Positions 16,755 through 25,138 of a stretch of 64,000 nucleotides of DNA are shown one piece after another. Numbering within the stretch: the first letter of the stretch is position 1; each line of letters opens with the position of its first letter. This DNA comes from Pinisolibacter aquiterrae (GTDB taxonomy: Bacteria; Pseudomonadota; Alphaproteobacteria; Rhizobiales; Ancalomicrobiaceae). Location: contig NZ_JAFNIH010000030.1 in the NCBI RefSeq assembly GCF_019160155.1, positions 1 through 64,000 of the forward strand. Reading direction: 5' to 3'. The notes under the pieces are model-generated. The model did not search any database. It saw nothing but the letters and a program-made list of their open reading frames with translations, and had not been told where the DNA came from. Position numbers and translations under genes: made by a program.

Positions 16755-17689
16755 GCATCGTCTCGGTCCAGGGCCTCACCAAGCGCTTCGGCGACCACAC
16801 CGTGGTCGATCACGTCTCGATGGAGATCGAGAAGGGCGAGATCGTCGGCTTTCTCGGCCCCAACGGCTCCGGCAAGACGACGACCATCCGCATGATCTGC
16901 GGCCTGCTCACCCCCGACGGCGGCTCCGGCACGGTGCTCGGCCACGACGTCCTGACCGAGAGCCGGTCGATCAAGCGCCGGGTCGGCTACATGACGCAGA
17001 GGTTCTCCTTCTACGAGGACCTGACGATCGCCGAGAACCTCGACTTCGTCGCCCGCCTCTACGAACTCTCCCCGCGCCGCGACACCGTCGACCGCACCCT
17101 CGAGAACCTCGGCCTGACCTCGCGCCGCGATCAGCTCGCCGGCACCCTCTCCGGCGGCTGGAAACAGCGCCTGGCGCTCGCCGCCTGCATCATGCACGAA
17201 CCCGACCTGCTCCTGCTCGACGAGCCGACCGCCGGCGTCGACCCCAAGGCGCGGCGCGAGTTCTGGGACGAAATCCATCTCCTCGCCGCCGACGGTCTCA
17301 CGGTCCTGGTCTCGACCCACTACATGGACGAGGCCGAGCGCTGCCACCGCATCAACTACATCTCCTACGGCAAGCTGCTCGCGCGCGGCACGGTCGAGGA
17401 CGTGGTGGCGGGGGCCGGCCTCACCACCTTCGTCGCCCGCGACGCCCCGGCCGATCTCGCCCGCCGCCTGCACGGGCTCCCCGCCGTCGAACAGGTCGCC
17501 CCCTTCGGCGCGACGCTCCACGTCGTCGGCGCCGACGGCGAGCGCCTCGCCGCGACGCTCGCGGGGGTGACCGCCGAGACCGGGATCCGCTTCGAGCGCG
17601 GCGAAACGAGCCTCGAGGACGTCTTCATCCAATTCATGGCCCGCGCCGAGGACAACATGGCCGGAGCGGGGAAGGGGGCGTCGTCGTGA
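16751..17689 (+). CDS. ABC-2 type exporter ATP-binding protein (YbhF-like, single domain)
   Basis: 312 residues with one nucleotide-binding domain: Walker A GPNGSGKT (36-43), signature LSGGWKQR (133-140), Walker B LLLLDEP (153-159), H-loop His190. The C-terminal extension ends DVFIQFMARAEDN, as in drug/polysaccharide export ATPases. E. coli YbhF carries two fused ATPase domains; here there is one, so it should act as a homodimer. It starts inside the adaptor gene (ATGA) and overlaps the permease start (GTGA). Confidence 0.93.
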   Translation: MSIVSVQGLTKRFGDHTVVDHVSMEIEKGEIVGFLGPNGSGKTTTIRMICGLLTPDGGSGTVLGHDVLTESRSIKRRVGYMTQRFSFYEDLTIAENLDFVARLYELSPRRDTVDRTLENLGLTSRRDQLAGTLSGGWKQRLALAACIMHEPDLLLLDEPTAGVDPKARREFWDEIHLLAADGLTVLVSTHYMDEAERCHRINYISYGKLLARGTVEDVVAGAGLTTFVARDAPADLARRLHGLPAVEQVAPFGATLHVVGADGERLAATLAGVTAETGIRFERGETSLEDVFIQFMARAEDNMAGAGKGASS

Positions 17690-18825
17690 TCGATCTCTCG
17701 GTCTCCCGGTCGCGCCTGTGGGCGGTGCTGGTCAAGGAGTTCATCCAGATGCGGCGCGACCGCATCACCTTCGCGATGATGCTCGGCGTGCCGATCATGC
17801 AGCTCCTGCTGTTCGGCTTCGCCATCAATTCCGATCCCAAGGGCCTTCCCACCGCGATCGTCGACATGGACGGCGGCCACTACGCCCGCGCCGTCACCAC
17901 GGCGATGGAGACCTCCGGCTATTTCCGCTTCACCGATCGTCCGGCGACGCTGGCCGAGGGCGAGCACCTGATCGCCTCGGGCGAGGTGCTGTTTCTGGTG
18001 ACCATTCCAGCCGATCTCGGCGCCCGCGTCGATCGCGGCGACGAGCCCCAGATCCTGGTCGATGCCGACGCCACCGATCCCGCCGCCGCCTCCGGGGCGC
18101 TCGGCGCGCTCGGCACCGTCGCGCAGCGCGCGCTGACCCGCGAGAAGGGCGAGGCGGCGGAGGTGGAGGCGCTGCAGAAGAAGCAGCTCTCGATCGTCGT
18201 CCACCGCCGCTACAATCCCGAGGGCGTGTCGCAATACAACATCGTCCCGGGTCTCCTCGGCGTCATCCTGCAGATGACCATGGTGATGATGACCGCCATG
18301 GGCCTGACGCGCGAGACCGAGCGCGGCACCATGGAGAACCTCCTCGCCATGCCCGCGACCCCGGTCGAGATCATGCTGGGCAAGATCCTGCCCTTCCTCG
18401 GCGTCGGCGCGGTCCAGGTGGTGGTGGTGCTGGTGGCGGCGAAGGTGCTCTTCGCCGTGCCCTTCGTCGGCTCGTTGACCCTGCTGATGGCCTCGGTGCT
18501 GACCTTCGTCCTGTCGCTGGTGCTGATGGGCTATTTCATCTCCACCTTCGCCCGCACTCAGATGCAGGCGATGCAGCTGACCTTCTTCTTCTTCCTGCCG
18601 TCGCTGATGCTGTCGGGCTTCATGTTCCCCTTCGACGGCATGCCCGGATGGGCACGGACGATCGGCGAGTGCTTCCCCCTCACGCATTTCCTGCGCATCG
18701 TCCGTGCGGTGATGCTGAAGGGCGCGGACCTTCAGGCGATCGCCTGGGAATGGTCGATGCTCGCCGTCTTCATCGGTCTCTATGCGGCGATCGCGTTGAC
18801 ACGCTTCCGTCAGACCCTCGATTGA
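17686..18825 (+). CDS. ABC-2 type exporter permease (YbhS/YbhR-like)
   Basis: 379 residues from GTG 17686. An N-terminal helix (about 28-48), a long periplasmic domain (about 50-180) and five C-terminal helices give the ABC2_membrane_3 layout. The pattern GVSQYNIVPGLLGVILQMTMV and TRETERGTMENLLAMPATPVEIMLGK before the helices is family-typical. Unlike E. coli, which has paired ybhS and ybhR, only one permease gene is present, so the pump should be a homodimer. The last 56 nt overlap, on the opposite strand, the 3' end of the next gene. Confidence 0.92.
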   Translation: MIDLSVSRSRLWAVLVKEFIQMRRDRITFAMMLGVPIMQLLLFGFAINSDPKGLPTAIVDMDGGHYARAVTTAMETSGYFRFTDRPATLAEGEHLIASGEVLFLVTIPADLGARVDRGDEPQILVDADATDPAAASGALGALGTVAQRALTREKGEAAEVEALQKKQLSIVVHRRYNPEGVSQYNIVPGLLGVILQMTMVMMTAMGLTRETERGTMENLLAMPATPVEIMLGKILPFLGVGAVQVVVVLVAAKVLFAVPFVGSLTLLMASVLTFVLSLVLMGYFISTFARTQMQAMQLTFFFFLPSLMLSGFMFPFDGMPGWARTIGECFPLTHFLRIVRAVMLKGADLQAIAWEWSMLAVFIGLYAAIALTRFRQTLD

Positions 18826-19597
18826 CCCGCCCGTTCACGCCCTTGCGGCGCGGCCGGCGGCGCGGGTGCGCGAGACCGAGCCCGACCAGCCCCGCGAGCG
18901 TCGTGTCCGCGGCCGCGCTCGCGTCGGGCGGCACCGGCAGCGTCACCGCGGACGCCTGGCGTCCGGTCCGCGCCAGCCAGGAATAGCGCACGATCATGCG
19001 ATCCGGATCCCGCGCCGTCGTCACCCCGTCGAGACGGGTCAGCGGCAGCGCCCAGACGTGCAGCACGCCGTTGAAGAGGAGACCGCGTTCGCCGACGATC
19101 ACCCGGCCGTCACGCATCCGCCAATGGTCCTGACGGACCCGTCCGCCGAGAAGATGGGCGAGCCCGGTCAGCGCGGCCACGACGACCGCGATCGCGATCA
19201 TCGCCGGCGCCGCCTCCGGATCGTAGAGGGCGAAGCCGCCGAAGATCACCGCCAGGAAACCCCAGATCAGCAGCAGCGCCTGACGCTTGTCCGCGTTCTC
19301 CTCCGCGAGCGCGCCCGGGGCCGCCGCCGCGAGGGTGGCCGCGTCGACGCTCCAGGCGCCCAGCACCCGTCGCCCCTCGAGCAGTTCCCTGCGCACGGTC
19401 GCCATGCGCGCGAAGAACCCGGCGACGATCAGCGCGGCGATCACCAGGAAGATCGACAGGAAGGTGATCGCGTGCATGTCGAAACCGAACCGGGCGAACA
19501 GCGCGTCCGGATCGATCGCCAAGGCGAGGAACCAGAGACAACCGGCCAGCGCGACCGGCAATGCGGCGTAGACGACTTTCTTCGGATCGGTGAGCAT
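18770..19597 (-). CDS. Hypothetical multi-spanning membrane protein
   Basis: 275 residues, not recognised. Hydrophobic segments are at about 8-28, 41-62, 108-125 and 130-150. A soluble C-terminal domain (about 155-245) contains a PH-like beta pattern (MRDGRVIVGERGLLFNGVLHVW, MIVRYSWLARTG). The tail from about 250 is basic and low-complexity, and its last codons overlap the 3' end of the permease gene in antisense. That tail may result from loss of an earlier stop. It stands alone between two operons. The start ATG 19597 precedes the first helix directly. Confidence 0.7.
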   Translation of the reverse strand: MLTDPKKVVYAALPVALAGCLWFLALAIDPDALFARFGFDMHAITFLSIFLVIAALIVAGFFARMATVRRELLEGRRVLGAWSVDAATLAAAAPGALAEENADKRQALLLIWGFLAVIFGGFALYDPEAAPAMIAIAVVVAALTGLAHLLGGRVRQDHWRMRDGRVIVGERGLLFNGVLHVWALPLTRLDGVTTARDPDRMIVRYSWLARTGRQASAVTLPVPPDASAAADTTLAGLVGLGLAHPRRRPRRKGVNGRVNRGSDGSVSTRSPHRDR

Positions 19598-19781
19598 GGC
19601 TTCTGCCTCCGCTCGGAGCGGGAGACCGACGTTCTTCGCGTAAGATGAATTGGTCCGTCCTCATCCCTCCCTCGAGTTGTGCCACGATCAGGCCGCCGCG
19701 ACCTTGACCGAAGTCGGGTCGCCGGTGGCGCGAGGCTCGAGACGGAAGAAAAGGAGAGAGGGGAGGTCGAGAGAACCGGCC

Positions 19782-20996
19782 TCACCCGGCGATCCGCACC
19801 AGCGACACCAGCACCGCCGCGAAGATCGCCGAGGTGATGACGCCGGAGATGTTGGCCCCGAGCGCATGCGGCATGATGATCGAGTTGGGATTGCTCTTCG
19901 TCACCAGCTTCTGCGCCACCTTGGCGGTGGTCGGCACGCAGGAGACGGCCGCGATGCCGATCACCGGATTGTATTTGCCGCCCGACAGGAAATAGAGCAC
20001 GTAGCCGCCGGCGAGCCCGCCGATCGCCGAGAAGGTCAGCGCCAGGATGCCGAGGATGAGCAGGATCAGGACCTTCGGGTCGAGGATGGTGCTGGCTTCG
20101 CAGAGCACGCCGAGCACCAGCCCGAGGAAGAAGGTCGCGCCGTAGAGCATCTGGTTGGAGAACAGCTCGTAGAAGTACTTCAAGCCGGATTCCCGCACCA
20201 CCACGCCGAGGAACAGCGACAGGAACAGCGGCGCCGCGACCGGGAACAACAGCGACAGCACCACGCAGGTGATCACCGCGAACACCATCTTCTCGCCCGA
20301 GGAGATCTTGCGCACCGTCTCCGCCGGCATCTCGATGGCGCGGATCCGCTCCGGCACCAGCGCCTTCACGATGTAGGGATAGCCGCCGTAGGTGAGCCCC
20401 AGATAGAGGTAGCCGACCACCGTGATCGGCACGAAGATCTCCGGCGCCAGCACCAGCGAGGCGAACAGAACCATCGGTCCGTCGGCGCCGCCGATGGTCG
20501 CGGTCGCGGCGGCCTGATTGAGCGGCAGGCCCATCCACCAACCGAGCGGGAAGGTGATCAACGTGCCGATTTCGGCGCAGATCGCCAGGAACATCGAGCG
20601 GAACGGCCGCGCCATCACGAAGCCGACGTCGAGCAGCGTGCCGATGCCGAGAAACACCAGACAGGCGATCAGACCGTTGGAGAAGGTCAGTGAATAGATC
20701 GGCTGCAACCAGTCGATCTGCATCTGCGTCATCACCTGATCGTTGGTGGTGGCGAGCGGATCGAGGAACAGCGTGCCGACCTTGCCGCCGTTGAGGTGGA
20801 GCACGCCGGCGTTGACCGTCGCCATGCCGAGCCCCATCGGGATCATCAGGAGCGCCTCGAGGATCCCCTTGTAGCCGAGATAGATCAGCAGGAAGCCGAG
20901 CAACATCAGCCCGATCCGCCCGATCATGATGTGGGTGGGGGCGGCGGCCAGGGTCGCGATGCCCTGGAACATGTCGAGGAAGGAGAGGTCCGGCAC
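19782..20996 (-). CDS. Na+-translocating decarboxylase beta subunit (OadB/MmdB type)
   Basis: Membrane subunit that decarboxylates carboxybiotin and pumps Na+ outward. 404 residues from GTG 20996, chosen because GGAGG lies 7 nt upstream. There are many helices. Conserved blocks are the ATIGGADGPMVLFAS motif with its key Asp, and SGGKYNPVIGIAAVSCVPTTAK plus PHALGANISGVI near the end, which carry the conserved Asn/Ser/Tyr positions; the usual HAMGPNV reads HALGANI here. It follows the gamma-type gene on the same strand. The carboxyltransferase and biotin carrier are encoded divergently at 21965-23984, so together they form a complete pump. Confidence 0.93.
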   Translation of the reverse strand: MPDLSFLDMFQGIATLAAAPTHIMIGRIGLMLLGFLLIYLGYKGILEALLMIPMGLGMATVNAGVLHLNGGKVGTLFLDPLATTNDQVMTQMQIDWLQPIYSLTFSNGLIACLVFLGIGTLLDVGFVMARPFRSMFLAICAEIGTLITFPLGWWMGLPLNQAAATATIGGADGPMVLFASLVLAPEIFVPITVVGYLYLGLTYGGYPYIVKALVPERIRAIEMPAETVRKISSGEKMVFAVITCVVLSLLFPVAAPLFLSLFLGVVVRESGLKYFYELFSNQMLYGATFFLGLVLGVLCEASTILDPKVLILLILGILALTFSAIGGLAGGYVLYFLSGGKYNPVIGIAAVSCVPTTAKVAQKLVTKSNPNSIIMPHALGANISGVITSAIFAAVLVSLVRIAG

Positions 20997-21067
20997 GGGT
21001 GATCCTCCGCGAGATCCGAGGCGCCTCGACCATGGCCGGGAGGCGCGTTCGGCCCGTCGTGTCCGCG

Positions 21068-21424
21068 TTATTGATGGGGGTGATGCGATCCGTGATGGCG
21101 CTGGCGCACCTCTCCGGTCCAACCGCCCATCGGCTGCGTCTCGCCGATGTAGACGATGCGCCCGGCGCCGGAAACGGCCTGCACCGCCGCCGCGATCGCG
21201 GCGACGACGGCCGGGTCGAGACCTCGGGCCGCCTCGGGCGCGACCGTCGGCGGCCGCGCCGCCACCGGCGCGGGAACCGCCGCGGCGCCGACGCGACGAC
21301 CCATCGCCGCCAATCCGGCGACGAGGGCGGCGACGAAGCCGGCGGTGGCCATCGCGATCACGGCCATCAGGCCGTAGGCGAAGAAAGACGTGGCGATCAC
21401 GTCGCCGAGTCCTTGTGTGGGCAT
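21068..21424 (-). CDS. Na+-pump decarboxylase small membrane subunit (OadG/MmdD type)
   Basis: 118 residues: one N-terminal membrane helix (about 11-38), an Ala/Pro-rich flexible linker (45-68), then a short C-terminal domain with GRIVYIGETQPMGGW and a histidine-rich tail (His at 110, 111, 114, 115, 117). OadG-type subunits assemble the complex and some bind zinc through C-terminal histidines, so the tail may be a metal site. It lies 71 nt upstream of the beta subunit on the same strand. Its leader contains two stem-loops (21434-21513), described separately. Confidence 0.8.
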   Translation of the reverse strand: MPTQGLGDVIATSFFAYGLMAVIAMATAGFVAALVAGLAAMGRRVGAAAVPAPVAARPPTVAPEAARGLDPAVVAAIAAAVQAVSGAGRIVYIGETQPMGGWTGEVRQRHHGSHHPHQ

Positions 21425-21964
21425 GATGCGGAACGCCCCCTCGCGTTCGTTTCATGGGGCGGTGGCGCGCCTCATGGTCCCCTGCGACTCGCTCGGGATC
21501 GTGAGGCGCCACCGTCACGATTTCGCCCCGAGCCTAACCGAGAGGACGCCGGTCACAAGTGGGAACTCTCCCGATGCCGCGCCGCACACCGCCGGCCCGC
21601 CGCTCCACGCCGTCGCCGCCGTGCGCGGAACGGCTGTAATTTCAATTGGAAAGCCGAGCGGCGCCGGACGCGTCCACCCGCCTCGGGGCTGTCACGATTG
21701 GCGCTACTACGAGGGCGAGCATCGCCGATCGCGGCCTTTTCGGCCGGAGCCCCCGTGGAGAACCCCCATCAGGGCTGACCCCAAGAGAAGCGCATCGGCG
21801 ACGCGATTATTATTTCACCTCGAACGAACCGCGTCGCGCGGGGCTCGATCCCTCGAGGGAGCCTGCCCCGCGATCGCTTTCCGGGACAGGGGACCACGCC
21901 TCGAACGGGGGTTGAGGTCGGCCGGCGCGCGGGGGATGATCGCCGACGAGGAGGCGCGTGATCG
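21425..21964. other. Long divergent intergenic region between the two halves of the Na+-pump locus
   Basis: 540 bases without a credible gene; the short open frames have no ribosome sites or family features. It must hold the promoters for oadG/oadB (leftwards) and mmdA (rightwards). The left 90 bases form two stem-loops in the oadG leader. The middle (21640-21660) holds an AT-rich patch taatttcaattgg, and 21808-21820 another (gattattatttca), both plausible promoter DNA. No known riboswitch (cobalamin, glycine, SAM) was recognised. Confidence 0.5.
21434..21513 (-). promoter_or_regulatory. Paired stem-loops in the oadG leader
   Basis: On the minus strand GGTGGCGCCTCA (complement of 21502-21513) pairs with the complement of 21461-21474 with a 2-nt bulge, around a loop of about 27 nt. 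A second stem then pairs CGCCCC with GGGGCG (21434-21461). The latter contains the GAGGGGG that is the likely ribosome site of oadG, so translation could be masked. The structure is read by eye only. Confidence 0.4.
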
Positions 21965-23518
21965 ATGACACTACCCGTTGAATTTCTGGACGACTTGAAA
22001 CGGCGCCGCGATGCGGTATTCGCCGGGGGCGGCGCCGACAAGATCGAACAACGACACGCCAAGGGCATGCTGACGGCGCGCGAGCGCCTCGACACGCTGT
22101 TCCAGGAGGGGACCTTCCAGGAGATCGGCACCCACGCGCGTCACTCCGCCCGATTCTTCGGGATGGAGGGCAAGGATCTGCCGGCCGACGGCGTCGTCGT
22201 CGGCACCGGCTACGTCGGCGGCCGACTGGTGGCCTCCTTCAGCCAGGACTTCACCGTCGCCGCCGGCACGCTCGGCAAGATGCACGCCAAGAAGATCGTC
22301 GCCGTGATGGAAGCGGCGGTCAAACTCGGCGCGCCGATCGTCGCCTTCAAGGATTCCGGCGGCGCCCGCATCCAGGAGGGCGTCGACGCGCTCTCCGGCT
22401 ACGGCAACGTCTTCTATCAGAACGTCCTTCTGTCCGGCGTGGTGCCACAGATCGCGGTGATCTGCGGGCCCTGCGCCGGTGGCGCGGCCTATTCGCCGGC
22501 GCTGATGGACTTCGTGATCATGACCCGGAAGAACGCCTACATGTTCATCACCGGGCCCGAGGTCATCAAGGCGGTGACCGGCAAGGCGGTCACGATGGAG
22601 GAGGTCGGCGGCGCCGACATGCACGCGGCCGTCTCCGGCAACGTCCATTTCCTCGCCGAGGACGACGCCGACGCCATCCGCATCGTCCAGCGGCTGCTCT
22701 CCTTCCTGCCCTCCAACAACACCGAGGATCCGCCGCACCATCCCGGCCCCGCCATCTCGCTCGCCGAGGACGAGGAGATGCGCCACCTGATCCCCGACGA
22801 CGGCTCCAAGCCGATGGACGTGCGCGCCGTGATCGAACGTCTGGTCGACCCGGGCGAGTTCCTCGAGGTCCATCGCTCCTTCGCGGAGAACCTGATCGTC
22901 GGCCTCGGCCGGATCGAGGGCATGGTGGTCGGCATCGTCGCCAATCAGCCGGCGGTGCGCTCGGGCGCGCTCGACATGGACGCCTCCGACAAGGGCGCCC
23001 GCTTCATCCGGTTCTGCAACACCTTCAACATCCCGTTGGTGACGCTCGTCGACGTCCCCGGCTTCCTGCCGGGCATCGAGCAGGAACGCGGCGGCATCAT
23101 CCGTCACGGCGCCAAGCTCCTCTTCGCCTATGCCTCGTCGACCGTGCCGAAGATCACCATGATCCTGCGCAAGGCCTATGGCGGCTCCTATCTCGCCATG
23201 TGCAGCCAGGAGATGGGCGCCGACTTCGTCTTCGCCTGGCCGACCGCCGAAATCGCCGTGATGGGCGCCGAGGGCGCGATCAAGATCCTCTACAATCGCG
23301 AACTGAAGGCGGCCGAGGATCCCAAGGCCATGGCCGCGGAACTGGCACGCAACTACCGCGCCGAATTCGCCTCGCCCTATCTCTCCGCCGGCGCCGGCTA
23401 CATCACCGACGTCATCGATCCCGCGATCACCCGCTCGACCATCGCGTTGTCGCTGCGCAAGGCGGTGTCGAAGCGCGAATTCCGTCCGCCGAAGAAGCAC
23501 GGCAACATTCCGCTGTGA
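21965..23518 (+). CDS. mmdA: Methylmalonyl-CoA decarboxylase alpha subunit / carboxyltransferase (MmdA/PccB-like)
   Basis: 517 residues of the acyl-CoA carboxyltransferase family (two crotonase-fold halves). It moves the carboxyl group from an acyl-CoA, probably methylmalonyl-CoA, to biotin. Conserved oxyanion regions are SGGARIQEG (131-139) with GPCAGGAAYSPAL (168-180), and in the second half VDVPGFLPG and KAYGGSYLAM. Alone it could be a propionyl-CoA carboxylase beta chain. However, no biotin carboxylase gene is present, while a separate biotin carrier gene follows and the Na+-pump beta and gamma genes are divergent, which favours the decarboxylase. The start has GAGGAGG about 10 nt upstream. 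Confidence 0.9.
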   Translation: MTLPVEFLDDLKRRRDAVFAGGGADKIEQRHAKGMLTARERLDTLFQEGTFQEIGTHARHSARFFGMEGKDLPADGVVVGTGYVGGRLVASFSQDFTVAAGTLGKMHAKKIVAVMEAAVKLGAPIVAFKDSGGARIQEGVDALSGYGNVFYQNVLLSGVVPQIAVICGPCAGGAAYSPALMDFVIMTRKNAYMFITGPEVIKAVTGKAVTMEEVGGADMHAAVSGNVHFLAEDDADAIRIVQRLLSFLPSNNTEDPPHHPGPAISLAEDEEMRHLIPDDGSKPMDVRAVIERLVDPGEFLEVHRSFAENLIVGLGRIEGMVVGIVANQPAVRSGALDMDASDKGARFIRFCNTFNIPLVTLVDVPGFLPGIEQERGGIIRHGAKLLFAYASSTVPKITMILRKAYGGSYLAMCSQEMGADFVFAWPTAEIAVMGAEGAIKILYNRELKAAEDPKAMAAELARNYRAEFASPYLSAGAGYITDVIDPAITRSTIALSLRKAVSKREFRPPKKHGNIPL

Positions 23519-23539
23519 GATCATTCGACCATCTGGAGC

Positions 23540-23575
23540 CGGGACGATCGCGCCTCGAGTGCGGGTCGTCCCGGT
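23540..23575 (+). promoter_or_regulatory. Intercistronic hairpin between mmdA and the biotin carrier gene
   Basis: CCGGGACGA (23540-23548) pairs with TCGTCCCGG (23567-23575), a 9-bp perfect stem with an 18-nt loop, between the mmdA stop and the carrier start. It may set the ratio of the two subunits or stabilise the upstream message. Confidence 0.5.
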
Positions 23576-23594
23576 CGACCGACGAGGACCCTCC

Positions 23595-23984
23595 ATGCAC
23601 AAGCATTTCAAGATCAGCGTCGACGGACGCGCCTATGACGTGATCGTCGAGGAAATCGCCTCCGACGGCACCGCTCCCATGCCGGCCGCTCCGGTGGCCG
23701 CCGCCTCGGCGGTGGCCCGGGCCGAGGCCTTCGCCGCGCCCTCCGCGCCGACGCCCCCGATCGCCGCCGGCGCCGGCTCCCAGGTCGCGCCGCTCGGCGG
23801 CGTGATCGATTCGATCGCCGTCACGGTCGGCACCGTCGTCGCGGTCGGCGACCTCCTCGCCGTCATCGAGGCGATGAAGATGAAGACCGAGATCCTGGCG
23901 CGCGTCTCCGGCACGGTCGCCGCCATCCCCGTCCAGGTCGGTCAGGCGGTCGACGCCGGCGCCGTCCTGGTCGAGATCGCCTGA
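23595..23984 (+). CDS. mmdC: Biotin carrier subunit of the Na+-pump decarboxylase
   Basis: 129 residues: an N-terminal segment MHKHFKISVDGRAYDVIVEE typical of these carriers, an Ala/Pro-rich swinging linker (about 26-60), and a C-terminal biotinyl domain (about 62-129) with the biotinylation motif EAMKM, biotinyl lysine K95. It carries CO2 from the MmdA active site to the membrane beta subunit. The start ATG 23595 is 76 nt after mmdA. No biotin ligase is encoded nearby. Confidence 0.93.
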   Translation: MHKHFKISVDGRAYDVIVEEIASDGTAPMPAAPVAAASAVARAEAFAAPSAPTPPIAAGAGSQVAPLGGVIDSIAVTVGTVVAVGDLLAVIEAMKMKTEILARVSGTVAAIPVQVGQAVDAGAVLVEIA

Positions 23985-24066
23985 GGATCCCCCTCGGCAT
24001 CGACGCCGGCGCGGCGGAAGGCATCCCGCCGGGGTGTCGTCCGGCTTCGGCGCGCCCGCCGGTCGC

Positions 24067-25008
24067 TCAATAGCCGCGGTCGCGCGGCACCGCTCCGAGC
24101 AGGGGCAGCCCCGCGACCAGACGGCGGGCATCCTCGGCGATCGAGCCGACGATGGTCTCGAACCCGGCCTCGGCGGCGTCGTGCGACGTCACCAACACTT
24201 TCGGGTGGGTCCAGAACGGATGATCGCTCGGCAGCGGCTCGACCGCGAAGACGTCGAGCGACGCCCCGCCGATCGGTCCGGTCTCCAGCGCCGCGAGCAG
24301 CGCCGCCTCGTCGAGATGGGCGCCGCGTCCAACCTGGATCAGCACCGCGCCTTGCGGCATCCGCGCGAACAGGTCGGCGGAGAGAAGCCCGCGCGTCTGC
24401 GCCGTCAGCGGCAGCAGATTGACCAGGAAATCGGCCTCGCCGACCACCCGTTCGAGACCCTCCGCGCCGGTCTCGAGCCGAACCCCGTCGATCGCGCCGG
24501 AGGTCGTGCGCGCCCAGCCGATCACCCGGAAGCCGAGCGCCAGCAGCGCCTCGGCGCTCGCCCGCCCCATCAGGCCGAAGCCGAGGATGCCGACCGTCAC
24601 CGTCGAGGGCGCGTGATGGGAGAGCCGCTCCCAACGCCGCGCCGCCTGATGGGCGAGCCGCTCGCGGAACCGGCGATGCCACCACAACACGTTCCACACC
24701 ACGTGCCCGGCCATGATCTTGGCCTGTTCGGGATCGCGCACCCGCGTCACCGGCACGTCCGGAAGGCTCGAGGCGGCGACGATCCCGTCGATGCCGGCGG
24801 CGATCGAGGCGACCATGCCGAGCGCGGGGTAGGGGAGGAAGGCGTCGTCGGCCGGCTCCCAGCAGACGGCGAACCGCACCGCGCCGGGATCCTCGATCCG
24901 ATCGGGCGCGCGCAGGTCGAGATCGGGCGCGAGCCGGGCGAAGGTCTCGCCGAAGATCGCCTCGAGATCGATCGAACGCGACAGGTAGACGCCGGGAATG
25001 CGGGTCAT
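24067..25008 (-). CDS. NAD(P)-dependent 2-hydroxyacid dehydrogenase, GhrA-like (glyoxylate/hydroxypyruvate reductase A type)
   Basis: 313 residues of the D-isomer 2-hydroxyacid dehydrogenase family. The Rossmann glycine motif is GILGFGLMG (140-148) and the catalytic triad is R228 (VGRGAHLDE), E257 (VEPLP) and H276 (SHDAAEA). Absence of a C-terminal ACT domain, and the HVVWNVLWWHRRF segment, fit the GhrA group, which reduces glyoxylate and hydroxypyruvate; the true substrate is not shown. It is the last gene of the minus-strand catabolic block but is separated from the M20 gene by 130 nt with a strong hairpin, so it may have its own promoter. Confidence 0.88.
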   Translation of the reverse strand: MTRIPGVYLSRSIDLEAIFGETFARLAPDLDLRAPDRIEDPGAVRFAVCWEPADDAFLPYPALGMVASIAAGIDGIVAASSLPDVPVTRVRDPEQAKIMAGHVVWNVLWWHRRFRERLAHQAARRWERLSHHAPSTVTVGILGFGLMGRASAEALLALGFRVIGWARTTSGAIDGVRLETGAEGLERVVGEADFLVNLLPLTAQTRGLLSADLFARMPQGAVLIQVGRGAHLDEAALLAALETGPIGGASLDVFAVEPLPSDHPFWTHPKVLVTSHDAAEAGFETIVGSIAEDARRLVAGLPLLGAVPRDRGY

Positions 25009-25075
25009 GGAAATCCTCTCGTGACGGGATGACGCCAGTCTGGCGGAAGCGGGACTGGTCGGCAAATGCACGCGG

Positions 25076-25118
25076 CGCAACGCTCCCTTCTCCCGCGAGG
25101 GGAGAAGGGAGCGTTGCG
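25076..25118 (-). terminator. 19-bp perfect stem-loop after the M20 hydrolase gene
   Basis: CGCAACGCTCCCTTCTCCC (25076-25094), 5-nt loop, and its exact complement (25100-25118). It lies 21 nt past the M20 stop on the minus strand. The core TTCTCCCGCGAGGGGAGAA is also the second half of the repeats at 30959 and 31076, so it is both a probable terminator and a member of that repeat family. Confidence 0.65.
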
Positions 25119-25138
25119 GGAAAGCCGCTGCGCCGTCC

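Noticed and set aside
21646-21915. A short open frame in the gap between oadG and mmdA
   Set aside because: No ribosome site, atypical composition, overlaps likely promoter DNA for mmdA.
21965-23518. Propionyl-CoA carboxylase beta chain as the name for the carboxyltransferase
   Set aside because: No biotin carboxylase gene nearby, while a free biotin carrier and Na+-pump membrane subunits are adjacent; kept only as an alternative.
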